A stretch of 64,000 bases of DNA, from the NCBI RefSeq assembly GCF_030253575.1, contig NC_080566.1, positions 27,232,001 through 27,296,000 on the forward strand, given 5' to 3'. Every line of letters begins with the position of its first letter. Within the stretch, counting starts at the first letter, position 1. The stretch comes from Rhododendron vialii (Eukaryota; Streptophyta; Magnoliopsida; Ericales; Ericaceae). The notes under the pieces were generated by a model. That model was not told where the DNA came from. It worked only from the letters and a program-made list of their open reading frames with translations, and did not search any database. Shown in pieces: positions 44,807 to 55,682 of the stretch. A program made the position numbers and the translations under genes.

Positions 44807-45973
44807 TTTTTTTTTGATAGGCAAAGAAATATTATTAGAAACTCGATAATGGGTACATCGAGAAAGAAAGGGCAAGCATCATTGAAAGGAAAAAACCAAT
44901 CTAATCATAAGCATGCTAACAATCCCAAAAAGAGAAAAGAAAAACCAACCAAGAGTTGAAGGAAAAGAGAACAAAAAGAAACAATAGTTTAGATTTTGTG
45001 CTTTCTAATGCCTTCCAAATGGCTCCTGGAGTCTTCAATAGAATATGCTGCAAGATTGCATCTCCCTTTAACCCATAATGCCACTCTTAGTTTGATAAGG
45101 TTGACCACATCATCAATATTAGGAATTGAATTCTTGAAGACAAGATCATTTCTAGCTTTCCAAATGGACCATAAGGCGACGTATAGAGTGGTATTCCAAC
45201 ATATTTCCTCCAAGTTATGAAAAGAATTGGAGAACCAAAGATCAATCAGACCAGAGATAGTTGAAGGACAAACCCATGGGATATTCCACCAAATAAAAAT
45301 AGCTGACCAAATGTTCCAAGCAAAACTGCAATGAAGGAGCAAGTGAGAAGGTGTTTCTGATGATGCAGAGCGTAGAGGACAAATGCCAAGATTTGAAGGA
45401 ATGATGTTTCTTCTCACAAATATGGATCTTGTGGCAATTCTGTCTTGAGTAGCTTGCCAAACAAAAGCATCAATTCTAGCTGAGCCAAGATTTTTCCAGA
45501 TTGAATTGAGGCTGTTGTTAACTTGAAAAGTTTTGTTCTCCCAATTAGAATAAGTTGATTTTACAGAGTAACAACCATTAGAACTCCATGCCCAAAGAGG
45601 GTGATCGACCCTTGTTGGAACTAAGTTGAAATTTCTCAACTTATCTTGAAGAGTAAGCAACTCACTTACCTCCCAAGGACGATGTCTTCTTCGAAAGAAG
45701 AGGTTCCAATCAACTGAGGGTGAAATAGGGGACACTTCATTTACCAAAGCCTCTTGTTGCATTGAAGTGAGAAAAAGTCTAGGATATAAGGATTTCAAGC
45801 TCCTGTCCTCCAACCAAATATCATCCCAAAATTTAGTAACGTTGCTTGATTGGACAGAAATTCTAGGACCATCTTGAATTGATTTGCCAATGGGGGAGTT
45901 ATTAGTGCACACAGAACATATGTTCAGCCATATTACAAAAGCTTTGGAGGAAGAGGAAAGTAGAGTAGGCCAC
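44807..45973 (-). mobile_element. LINE, 3' part of ORF2, inserted in mudrA
   Basis: Minus-strand ORF (44989-45912, extending open to 45973) encodes the C-terminal region of a plant L1-type protein, with the reverse-transcriptase zinc-binding domain: KFWDDIWLEDRSLKSLYPRL, WKNLGSARIDAFVWQATQDR and the zinc-ligand stretch ICPLRSASSETPSHLLLHC. Its 3' end reads TTTGCCTATC followed by a poly-A tail (poly-T at 44807-44815 on the plus strand), the usual plant LINE ending. The 5' part is cut where a gypsy LTR starts at 45974. Confidence 0.87.
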
Positions 45974-47487
45974 TGTCACGTCATCGATTTTCAACATAAA
46001 TAGAAAGGATTTTCATAAATAAAACCTCACAATAATCCGTACAATACCCCAAAAGAGTTTAACATTTTCATTTCCACAAATTACACTTCCAAGTCCAAGG
46101 ATTTTCCAAATAGTAAATCATCACTACTGCCCCGAGTTAATACCTGAAGATGATATAAGGTCTGAGCTACACTAGTCCAGTAGGAAACTCTAGTCTAACA
46201 ATATATGCATATGAAATGTAGGAATGATCATGTGACAAGCAATGACGTGAAACCCGAAGAATAAACAATAGTGGCAACCAATAATCCAACCCTTCGATTT
46301 CAGAACCAACCGAGTACTTGATGAGTAACCTTTGAAAACACCATGTATCCAAATGTGTCTCGTATAAGTGTCTAGAGCCAAAACTCCTGCCGGGCCAATT
46401 AAAGGACCCTGATGTCCTCTGTCAGGCACCTTACCAGTGGGAGGGCCTAAAGTATCCAATACGAGCATATAGCTCTTACCGGGCCAATTAAAGGACCCCG
46501 ATACCCTCTGCCAGGCACTCACCCGTTCTTGAGTCCTAAATGTTCTCGTTGTGTCCGTAAAGTTTTAAAATCATTTGTCTGTCATGTTCATACCGTTCAA
46601 ACCCAACTTTGATGTATAAAGTGATTTTTGTGAAGTCATGTCCAAACGAGCATTAAAGTTATGGAAGTGTTCAATGAAGTCATTAAATACGAGTAATTAA
46701 GTTAAGAGTCATTCGGGAGGTATTTAAGTAGGTTAGAAATGATTGGAAACCGAAATGGTGAAGCACGAAGCAAAACAACAAAAGCTGTCAATAAACAACA
46801 TGTATCGATACCTAGAAAAATGGTATCGATACCATTTGACTAAAAAGGATTCCAGATGCAAGGGGATCGATACCCATGGGGAATGGTATTGATACCAGTG
46901 TGTTTTCTGGGTTTGGTGGTATCGATACCATGGTTGTTCGAGCAGATTCTCAGCAGATTTTCATGGGTTTCTCAACTACCTCAACCCCAACAACAACTAC
47001 AACAAGAAATGGCAAGGTTCAAGCTCTAGGAAATAAGTCATAAACATGTATTGAGAGTTAGAACTCCCTACCTCAAGATTGAAGGACAAATTCAAAGGAT
47101 CCTCCAAGCCCTAGCTCCAAACTTTGAAATCGGAAAGGATACGCCTCCACCGAGCTCAAACTAGTGAAATACGGGCTGCAATACGCAATGATATGAAGAA
47201 TTGGAGGCTATTTTGTGTGGATTTTGAGTTGTTTGGGAGAGAATTTGAGTGAGAGCAAGAGAGAGAGGAAGAGAACGGGAGAGTGGGAGGAGAAAAGAAA
47301 AGGGAAAGTTATTCCCTATAGACCATATACACATGTTATATACACCCTAGGCATGCATCACACACTTACCTCTCAAGTATAGCACTTTAACACATTTACC
47401 CCAAATCTCAATATTCCAAACCAATTTCCTCCTTTTATTTCTCGTAAAACATTTAAATCAATAGTACGAATTTACGGGGTCTCTACA
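45974..47487 (-). repeat. LTR of chromovirus-type gypsy element
   Basis: 1514 bp from TGTCACG to CTCTACA on the plus strand. The adjoining minus-strand sequence (TTAAGGATGGTAGGG, about 47488-47503) is the purine-rich tract before a 3' LTR. It contains a tandem duplication (ccgggccaattaaaggaccc at about 46393 and 46482) and a cluster of ATCGAT palindromes at 46800-46935. Related to the solo LTR at 55868-57597 by termini and by the ctacacta-cccagtag block. Confidence 0.8.
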
Positions 47488-48093
47488 CCCTACCATCCTT
47501 AAGGAAATTTCGTTCTCGAAATTTATACAACCATGCTCATTAAGTCATGCACCACATAGATATGCAACAAGTATAACCATCAATATTATGCGACTTTATC
47601 AAATAGCATGAAACTTCGATATTAAACACTCATATCGATTCCTTTTGGAAATATGTGCGGATACTTCTCCCTAACTATGTCATCCCTTTCCCACGTGGAT
47701 TCCTAGCCAATATTATCAATATCATTCCGTACCGGCTGATACGTACCGTTTTTACAAATAACCGGTACCCTGACCCCCCAATACCATTCCAAACCCAATA
47801 CCGGTCCTTACCGCTTGGTACCGGTCATCTTAAAAAATATCGGCCGAGAAGAGCTTACCGGTAATTTCGTTCGGAATTTTGCAAATCTGGGTAATTTCGT
47901 AATAATCTCCAAATGACGTCCTGAAACCGTAATTTCATCTCAAAACCGTGTATCTAATAACCCTAAAGCCTAAACGATATTTTCACGAATCACGCCTCAA
48001 TCCTCATCGATCTGGAATCAAGGCGCCCTTTTCACCTCATCGGCTCATCGATGATCGATTAGTGAATCTTACCCCCGGCTCATCGATTAGGTG

Positions 48094-48188
<95 letters not shown>
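48094..48188. repeat. CT and AT compound microsatellite
   Basis: CT run (about 48094-48140) directly followed by an AT run (about 48141-48187) in the 5' part of the hAT element. Confidence 0.95.
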
Positions 48189-48191
<3 letters not shown>

Positions 48192-48651
48192 TCTTGATTG
48201 TAGGATGTTGATTATGAAAAAAGTGGGATTGTTATGCTGTATATAATTCGGTGTATATGGTGCAGGCTGGTGGATATGTAGGTGTACATATTTTGTGGCT
48301 TTAAATGAATTAGGAAATCCGTCTGTTTGTGAATCTGTTGATAATTCATTAGCTTTGATAATGCATTAGCATTATTCCTTTGTTTGATAATACTGTATAT
48401 AATTCGATCAGTGAATCTGTTGATTCATTAGCTTTAATTTTGATAGCTAATATTAGCTATGACCATCTTCGATTTTTGCAATTGTTTTCATTAGCGTTAT
48501 GGGACTTTTTTGACATACTCATACAGATTCTCAGATTATATGGGCGGGCATTTCAGATTACTTTAGGTTGAAACTTGGATCTGATGTTACAAGCATTATT
48601 TTTTTTTATAATGTATGTTAAGTAGTTCAGTAACTTGGTATTATAGGAACA

Positions 48652-51141
48652 ATGTCTTCTGGTCCATCAATGACAAGTGATCATGCTCTATCAATGAGTT
48701 CAGCTCCCGCAAAATCTGATGACCCTGTTTGGGCTTATGGTAAATTAGTTTTGGGTAAAAAGAATAATACCATTTGTATCTTTTGTAATAAGCATATTAA
48801 AGGTGGTGGAATTACATGATTAAAACAACATCTTGCCGGAGTGAAAGGAGAGGTGGAAGCTTGTAAAAATGTGCCGATGGATGTAGAATGGCAAATGAAT
48901 CAAATGCTTGAAGGGTATAAGCAAGACAAAGAAAGGAGGGAGAGAACTAGCAAAGTTGTTGGAGAAGGAGCTTCCTATCAAGCTTTGGATAAAGAGGAGG
49001 AGGAGTCTTTACTTGATAGAACAACGTCCAGAGATGGGACCAAAAAAAAAGAAGTAAGACAACTGGTGGCTTTTTTGCTCCAAGAACAATGCCAGGTGCC
49101 CAACCTTCTATACAAAGTGCATTGTCATCTAAACAAACCATTGATGAAGCAAGAATGGCGGTTGCTCGATGGTGGTATGATGCTAACATTCCATTTGATG
49201 CGACTTTATCTCCATATTATCAACCGGCGATTGATGCAATGCTAGCCGTTGGACCGGGCTTCAAGGGTCCTTCATATCATGACCTGAGATGCCCTCTCTT
49301 GAATAATAGTATTCGTGAAATTAGAGAGTATCTTCTTGAACTTAGAGAGGTATGGGCAAATTATGGATCAATTATGTCTGATGGATGGACAAGCCAAAAT
49401 CAAACTCCGATTATAAATTTTCTTGTTTATTGTCCTAAAGGGACTATATTTTTTAAGTCAATTGACACATCGAAACTTGTTAAAGACACAGATACACTGT
49501 TTGGTATTTTTTGTGAAATTGTTGAACTAGTGGGGCCAAGTAATGTTGTCCAGTTTGTTACCGATAATGAGGCTGCCTACAAAGTGGCGGGAAAGAGGTT
49601 ACAAGCACATTATGGATCCTTCTATTGGTCTCCTTGTGCGGCTCATTGCTTGGATTTGATGTTGGAGAATTTGCAAAGCCTCAACACTTTCCGCACATAG
49701 ATGCTACCATCCAAAAGGCTAAAAAGGTAACATTTAAGATGTTATGCATATTGTATAGTTGATATGCTATGAATATGAATCTTATCAATTGTGATTATTA
49801 CTTTTGTAGGTAACTCGATACATTTACAATCATGCATGGGTTCTCAACACAATGAGGAAAGACTTCACAAATGGTAGAGACTTGTGTCGTCCTGGCATCA
49901 CAAGGTTTGCTACAACTTTTTAACTCTTCAATGCCTTCTAAATTTCAAGAAAGAGCTTAGACAAATGTTCACTAGTGACAAATGGCTTGGATCTCGATAT
50001 GCTAAATGTAATTTTGGGAAAGAAGTTGCTAAAATTCTTTTGGAGGATAAAGAATTTTGGTCTAATTGTCAACTTGTGGTGAAAGTTTGTGAACCTTTGG
50101 TGAGGGTTCTTCGTCTAATCGATGGTGATGAAAAGCCTGTAATGGGATACTTATATGACGCAATGAATAAGGCAAAAAAGGCAATTAAAGTGAGGTTCAA
50201 CAATAGGCTCTCTTTGTATGGGCCATACATTCGAGTGATTGATGCTAGATGGGATATGCAACTTCACAGCCCTCTTCATGCTGTTGTTTGCTTTCTCAAT
50301 CCCGCAATATATTTTAAGCCTTCTTTCAAGAAGTAAAAGGAAGTTGATCGAGAAATGATTCAAGCTCTTACAGTCTTGGTGCCGGATGAGCATTTGCAAG
50401 ACCAAATAAGTGCACAAATTGAGGAATACATGCAGGCAACAGGTGACTTCAATATGCCCCTTGCTATTTGTCAACGAGAGAAACTATCTCCAGGTAATCT
50501 TTTATTTTTCAGTATGCCTATTTTATCTTGTAAGTTGCTAGATTTTTATCTAGTAAATTGTTAAGTTTTCAATCTTTTAGTTTCATGGTAGGGGCAATTC
50601 GGAGGTTTAGTTCCAGATTTACAAAAGTTTGCTATTCGAGTACTTAGCCAATGTTGCAGTGCAATTAGATGTGAAAGAAACTGAAGTATGTTTGAGTCTA
50701 TCCATTCTAAGAAGCGGAATAGACTAGAGCACAAAAGACTCAATGATTTAGTCTATGTGTGTTATAATTTGAAGCTTCGAGAGAGGTAATTATTTCAAAA
50801 GTTGTTACTCAATTTTTATTTCATTTGCTTTCAAAATGAATCTTGTAAATTGTGAAAATTACTTTTGTAGGATTATTAGGCGAACGAAAGATGCACTTGA
50901 TCCGATTAGTCTTGAGAACATAGATGTGTTGGATGATTGGGTGAGCGAAGAGCCTAGTCTACTTGACGAAAAGGATATTGCATGGGAGATTATTGAACCA
51001 CCATCTTTAGAGGCATTGACGTTAGATGATCAGGAGCCTAACTTTGATGATGCCGCTGATGATTTTCCAAATGAGAACGAGAGACAGTATGATCATTGGG
51101 ACATTGGAGGACACAATGATCCTTATGTTTATGTTGAATGA
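48652..51141 (+). pseudogene. hAT transposase, decayed
   Basis: ATG at 48652. An N-terminal BED-type zinc finger (CIFCNKHIKGGG then LKQHLAG) is followed by a charged region and the DUF659 domain: ARWWYDANIPFDATLSPYY, IREYLLELREVWANYGSIMS DGWTSQ, SNVVQFVTDNEAAY, YWSPCAAHCLDLMLENL. A further segment (49884-50336) and a C-terminal acidic tail (RTKDALDPISLENIDVLDDW, 50880-51141) follow. A TGA at 48817 replaces the arginine codon of the zinc finger (CGA to TGA), and a frameshift lies near 49065. The C-terminal dimerisation region is only partly readable. Not functional. Confidence 0.85.
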
Positions 51142-52644
51142 CAAACTATGTTTTTTTTAGATGTACTTCTCAAGTCTCTTTTGGTGAACTTTGCGTATGT
51201 TTCGAGATGATGGATATGTACTTGACATTGCGTACGTTTTGCGGATGCTCTTGGAAGTTGGAACATTTTCTTGTTAATTTGAAGTCACTTATGTGAATTT
51301 TGTTGTCTTAATATAGGCATTTTATGATGAATTGCATGGTATGGGAAATTTTTTTGAATTATAATTATACATAATTATTATATATATTGTAATTGCGGTA
51401 AATTCGAAACGGTACTCGGTATTTGACCGGTACGTACCGTACCAATAGAAAAATCGGTACCCTGGTCGGTACGGTATTCAGACATTGCTCCTAGCTACCC
51501 TAATTACTCCACAAGACTCAAACTAACGGTATTGTCTTACCTCTCAACACTTGATCGCGCGAATCTAGGATACATACCGGCTCTTTCCCATAAGATGCGT
51601 CGTCTTCCAATTCTAGTTCGGACCATTCTAACACATGTGATGGATCCGGTTCGTACTTTCTCAACATAGAGACGTGAAACACATCGTGCACATTTGATAA
51701 TCTCGGTGGCAAAGCCAAACGGTATGCAACCTCCCCAATTTTCTCGATGATGTTGAACAGACCGATATAACGTGGTGAAAGCTTTCCATTTTTCCCAAAA
51801 CGTGACAAGCCTCGACGCGGCGATACTTTAAGAAACATGTGATTCCCCACTTCTAACGATAATGGACGACGACGACGATCGGCATAGTTCTTTTGTCGAC
51901 TTTTAGCGGTTAGTAACCTTTGACGAATCACCTTGACCTATTCAGCTGTTCTCTCTCGTGCCTCTAAAAGTTGTTGGCAAATCGATTTCATACTCTCAGT
52001 GGTTTTCTTGATCATATCCGGCCCCACTAACGTAGCATCTCCCAATTCGGCCCCACTAAAAATAATTGTAACGCCCCCAATTTTGGGTATGCTAAATAAA
52101 CATTTTATTGATAAAACCAAATGGAGTCTGGCTCATTATTACAACAAAACTCCCACAAGAGTTCAATAATTACACAAATGAAGAGGGTTCTAGGGTTCCT
52201 AACTACAGCTCCACCTGCTCCTCCATCCTAGCCAGCTCCTCAGCTCCAAAAACCTCCAAGGTGTACTGTTCATCTTGATCATCTACAAGGTTTAACACAT
52301 TATACCGGCATCGCCACCAATATAATATGTCAGGGTCACCAAAAGGTAACACCGTGAGCTACAAAAGCTCAATAGAGTAACCCATACCCACTAACCCTTA
52401 ACTTACAAACATTAAACCATAAAAATCAAAGATTTTCACATAGATCAAACATACTTGACAGACAACGACACACCGCATTCATTATTCAACTAGCGTTGGT
52501 GTCCAAGATTCTCTGGGTTTCTCCTACGCAACATCTCGTAAACTGTGTCTCGTTTTCCTCATTTCATAACCCATTCATTATTTCAAAAACCCATTTTTAA
52601 CACACCCAACCTCGGTTCCGCCGTTCCGGTCTCCCGAGTATCCT

Positions 52645-53035
52645 CACAATGGTTCCGCCGTCCCGGATTCCCATTGGCACACAATTGCATTGGCTCCTCT
52701 CCGCGGATAACCAAGCCATTCCTCACCATAGTTCCGTTGCTCCGGGTTTCCATGGGAACGCACACAACCTCACAATGGTTCCGTTGATCCGGAATCCCAT
52801 TGGAACACACACAACCTCACAATGGTTCCGCTTTTTCCAGATTCCCATTGGAACACACACAACCTCACAATGGTTCCGCTTTTCCGGATTCCTATTGGAA
52901 CACACACAACCTAACACACACAACCTCACAATGGTTCCGCTTTTTCGGATTCCCATTGGAACACACCTAACCTCACAATGGTTTCACTTTTCCGGATTCC
53001 CATTGGAACACACACACATTCCCACAATGGGCAAG
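52645..53035. repeat. Minisatellite in the 3.1-kb solo LTR
   Basis: About seven tandem units of 45-52 bp with the core cacaatggttccg and attcccattgg. Variable unit length and some truncated units. Confidence 0.9.
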
Positions 53036-53879
53036 TCCGGCCACATTGGAGTTTCAAAACTTTTTCTCCTTTTCAAAACATGCCTTGTCATTAACACACC
53101 CTAGGCATCATGTTTCTACTTTCTTGTTTTTCGTGTCTCGTTCTCATGCATAGACTCCGCGGTAGGACTTTTCACGTATACATAAATCATTCCTTGAAAT
53201 CTTGAAACTCAACTAGCAAGATCATCCAATTCTATATTAGTAATCATGCTCATAACCATCCTAAAGATCAAAATACGAATACTTCTATCAACGATAAGTC
53301 TTTATCTTTCAAAAACCGTTCTTTCTTCATTTATGGGGAAATTCAAAACAACATATGTTTATTGAAGTAAAAGTCAATTATTCAACATGTTCATACCACC
53401 ATTAGCAAAACGAGTTTGTTAACCTTCATTCATTCTAAATATAATAAACGATAGATAACCTTATCCTCTTTAAAAATACTTCAAGTTATACTTTGACCTA
53501 AAAAGTAGGGACATCCTATTTCTCAACATATGGTTCTACACTATACTTGGGTTTAATGGACGAGGGACTCTACCTTACTTCTTGGCGGTAGGGCGGCTAC
53601 GGAAAGTGCGTCGGTGATCGAGCGGAGTAACTTCCTACGGAATGCTTATGGTAGCTTCGAAAGAGAAAGGTTTCTCTCGAAACTAGATCTTGACTAAACT
53701 ACTTGAACTTTTTGGATCGAAAAGGGGTTTTAGGATGAGTTTCTTGAAGAACTTAGGAAAAACTTCAAAAATGCTCAAGAACAAGAAAAACAAAGTAAGA
53801 ACACAATTCTTTTTCTAGAGAGAGAAGTTGCTAGGTGAAGGTGTGAGTTGAATGGTTGGACAAGGGTGCTATTTATAGC

Positions 53880-54185
53880 CAAAGTCATGGCTATTACCCA
53901 AGAGATAAAATTTTCCCTAGCATTTATTGTCCAATGGGTAAAGATTTTTCTATTAAACTATTCTAATAAACACATGGGTACTTGTAATAAAATATGTATA
54001 TATAAATTCAAGTACATATATATATGTATAAATAAGTACTATGAAATCTAGGTAGATTTCAAAAATCCAATAAAAAATTATAAGATCAAAATCATTGATT
54101 AAAATAATCCAAATTAGCACATGTTTCTTATTAAAATAATGGATTTTGTACCTAGAGAATCCTAGGGTATTAAGTCTACAAAGTA

Positions 54186-54222
<37 letters not shown>

Positions 54223-54880
54223 CAACACATGGAAAATCTAGAAAATGATTTGTTTAATAACCCTTGTACTTATTGGAATGATTAACTCTATTATCTAAGG
54301 GGTAATATTTACGCTAACATGTATTGACCAATGGTTAAAAAACAGATAAGACTTGAATAAGACTTGAATGACTACATGTCCTTTTAATCAAATATATAAT
54401 AGTATTATGAAATCTAGTAAGATTTTCAAGTATCCAATAAAAAATTATAAGATCAAAATTCTTTATTAAAATAATTCAATTAGGCACATGCCCCATTAAA
54501 ATATTAGATTTTGTACTTAGGATATCTTAGGAAAATTTAGGATATATATTATAAAGTACACACATATATATTTATATAAATATATCATCACATGAAAAAT
54601 CTAGGAAATGATTATTAAATAAAACCCTAGTACTTGATGGAAGATTGACCCTATTATCCAATGGATAACAAATTCCCTAGCGGTTATTGACCAATGGATA
54701 AAAGGGTGAGGTACTATATGCACTAGAGTAATACCCTAAGTCCTTTAGGCATGTGTATATATACCTATATATAACTATATCCTTGTACTTTAACAAATCT
54801 ATCAAAAGATCTTGGATGAAAGATCTATTGTCCAATGGATAAAAGTTTTCCTAACTTTTATCATCCAATGGGTAAAGGTT
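53880..54880. repeat. Tandem repeats of about 365 bp in the 3.1-kb solo LTR
   Basis: The phrase ccaataaaaaattataagat recurs at about 54067 and 54433, and blocks with attgtccaatgg-taaa recur near 53927, 54329, 54695 and 54825. Two full units and a partial third. Confidence 0.75.
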
Positions 54881-55196
54881 AAAGGTCCAAAGGGTTCCAC
54901 TAGGGTTTGAAGGGTTAAAAAGGTTCAAGGAGATTCAAAAAGCTCATCTAAGATTAGGAGAAAGTAACTAGATGAATTGGTAGTTAGGTCCCTCTAACTA
55001 ATTTGTTAGAATCTAACTATACTTGCCAAGTAGAATCTCTAGCTAAGAAAATTTTTTTTAAAAGGCTAAAATTCTAATTATGACAAATTTTTAGAAATAC
55101 AAAAGGAAATTTTTGGAAGCGAATCCAAATATTAAAATAAAATTCAAATTTTTAACGAAATTTTTACTTACTAAAAATTAGGGTTGTTACAATAAT

Positions 55197-55682
55197 AGAT
55201 GTTTTGCCATAGCTAAGTTATGTAGCTATGTGCTGCTAGTAAATGCAGACAGCTTTTGGACCTGTTTATGGACCTATTTTGCAGGCATATGAACTTATAG
55301 CACTACCATTTTATGCAAACATGTGTATGGCATTAACACATTATGGCTCAATTCTGATCTCTTTTATGGCATGCAATTAATAAATGTACCAGTTTATGGC
55401 AAAATTCTGATCTGTTTTAGCAGTTTATGTCTTGCAATTTTGATATGCAAATGGAGCAATTCGAAACCTATTTGAATACACTTTGCGGTACCATTTTATA
55501 TCAGCACCAGTTTATAAGCAATTGTAATGTTTTCAGAGCAAGTTAGAGCCAAACTTTTCATTATATTTAATTTGAAATTGCAATACAATAGGACTTTAAG
55601 GCAAGGCCAAGTCATTGCCTGAACTTCAAGCTTTGTACATGTACCACATAAAACAAAAAAACACAAAACACCCAAACAAATT
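55197..55682. other. MULE inter-gene region
   Basis: Resumed MULE sequence between the lost transposase 3' part and the GRF gene. No ORF. Repeated phrases with tttatggcaaaattctgatct suggest 3' UTR or spacer. Confidence 0.45.

Larger units (their letters stand above)
47708..51487 (+). mobile_element. hAT transposon inserted in the gypsy remnant
   Basis: 3.78 kb. Flanked by 8-bp near-duplicates ttcctagc (47700-47707) and ctcctagc (51488-51495). Ends start CAATATTATC on the left and, inverted, CAATGTCTGA on the right. Both subterminal regions are packed with GGTACCG and CGTACCG motifs (47728-47835 and 51405-51475), probably transposase binding sites. Removing it restores the gypsy chromodomain frame. 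Confidence 0.8.
47600..52066 (-). pseudogene. Gypsy integrase C-terminus and chromodomain remnant
   Basis: The stretch 52060-51500 encodes the end of integrase (ELGDATLVGPDMIKKTTESM, QKNYADRRRRPLSLEVGNHM, LPPRLSNVHDVFHVSMLRKY). The chromodomain-like tail resumes after the hAT insertion, at about 47697-47617, with STWERDDIVREKYPHIFPKG and a natural stop. Upstream pol, gag and the 5' LTR are missing; the fragment ends at about 52066, at a solo LTR. A TAG near 51932 interrupts the frame. Confidence 0.85.
52067..55191. mobile_element. Solo LTR, 3.1 kb
   Basis: TGTAACGCCCC at 52067 to GTTGTTACA at 55191, flanked by the 5-bp TSD ataat (52062-52066 and 55192-55196). No coding region. Two internal tandem-repeat tracts are listed separately. 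TATA-like tatttatag at about 53870. It sits exactly at the border between the gypsy remnant and resumed MULE sequence. Confidence 0.85.

Noticed and set aside
44996..45460. ORFs on the plus strand and in other frames of the LINE
   Set aside because: Shadows of the clear minus-strand LINE reading frame.
47948..48211. 87-codon ORF ending in SLSLSL and YIYIYI
   Set aside because: Translation of the CT/AT microsatellite.
52645..53035. CRISPR-like appearance of regularly repeated units
   Set aside because: Units are adjoining minisatellite copies inside a plant LTR, without unique spacers or cas genes.
52545..53104. Overlapping ORFs in the 3.1-kb solo LTR on both strands
   Set aside because: They are translations of the TGGTTCCG minisatellite.
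55197..55230. Continuation of gypsy integrase beyond the 3.1-kb solo LTR (YGKTSIIF reading)
   Set aside because: Only a few codons resemble the family and a stop follows; the downstream DNA fits MULE spacer better.
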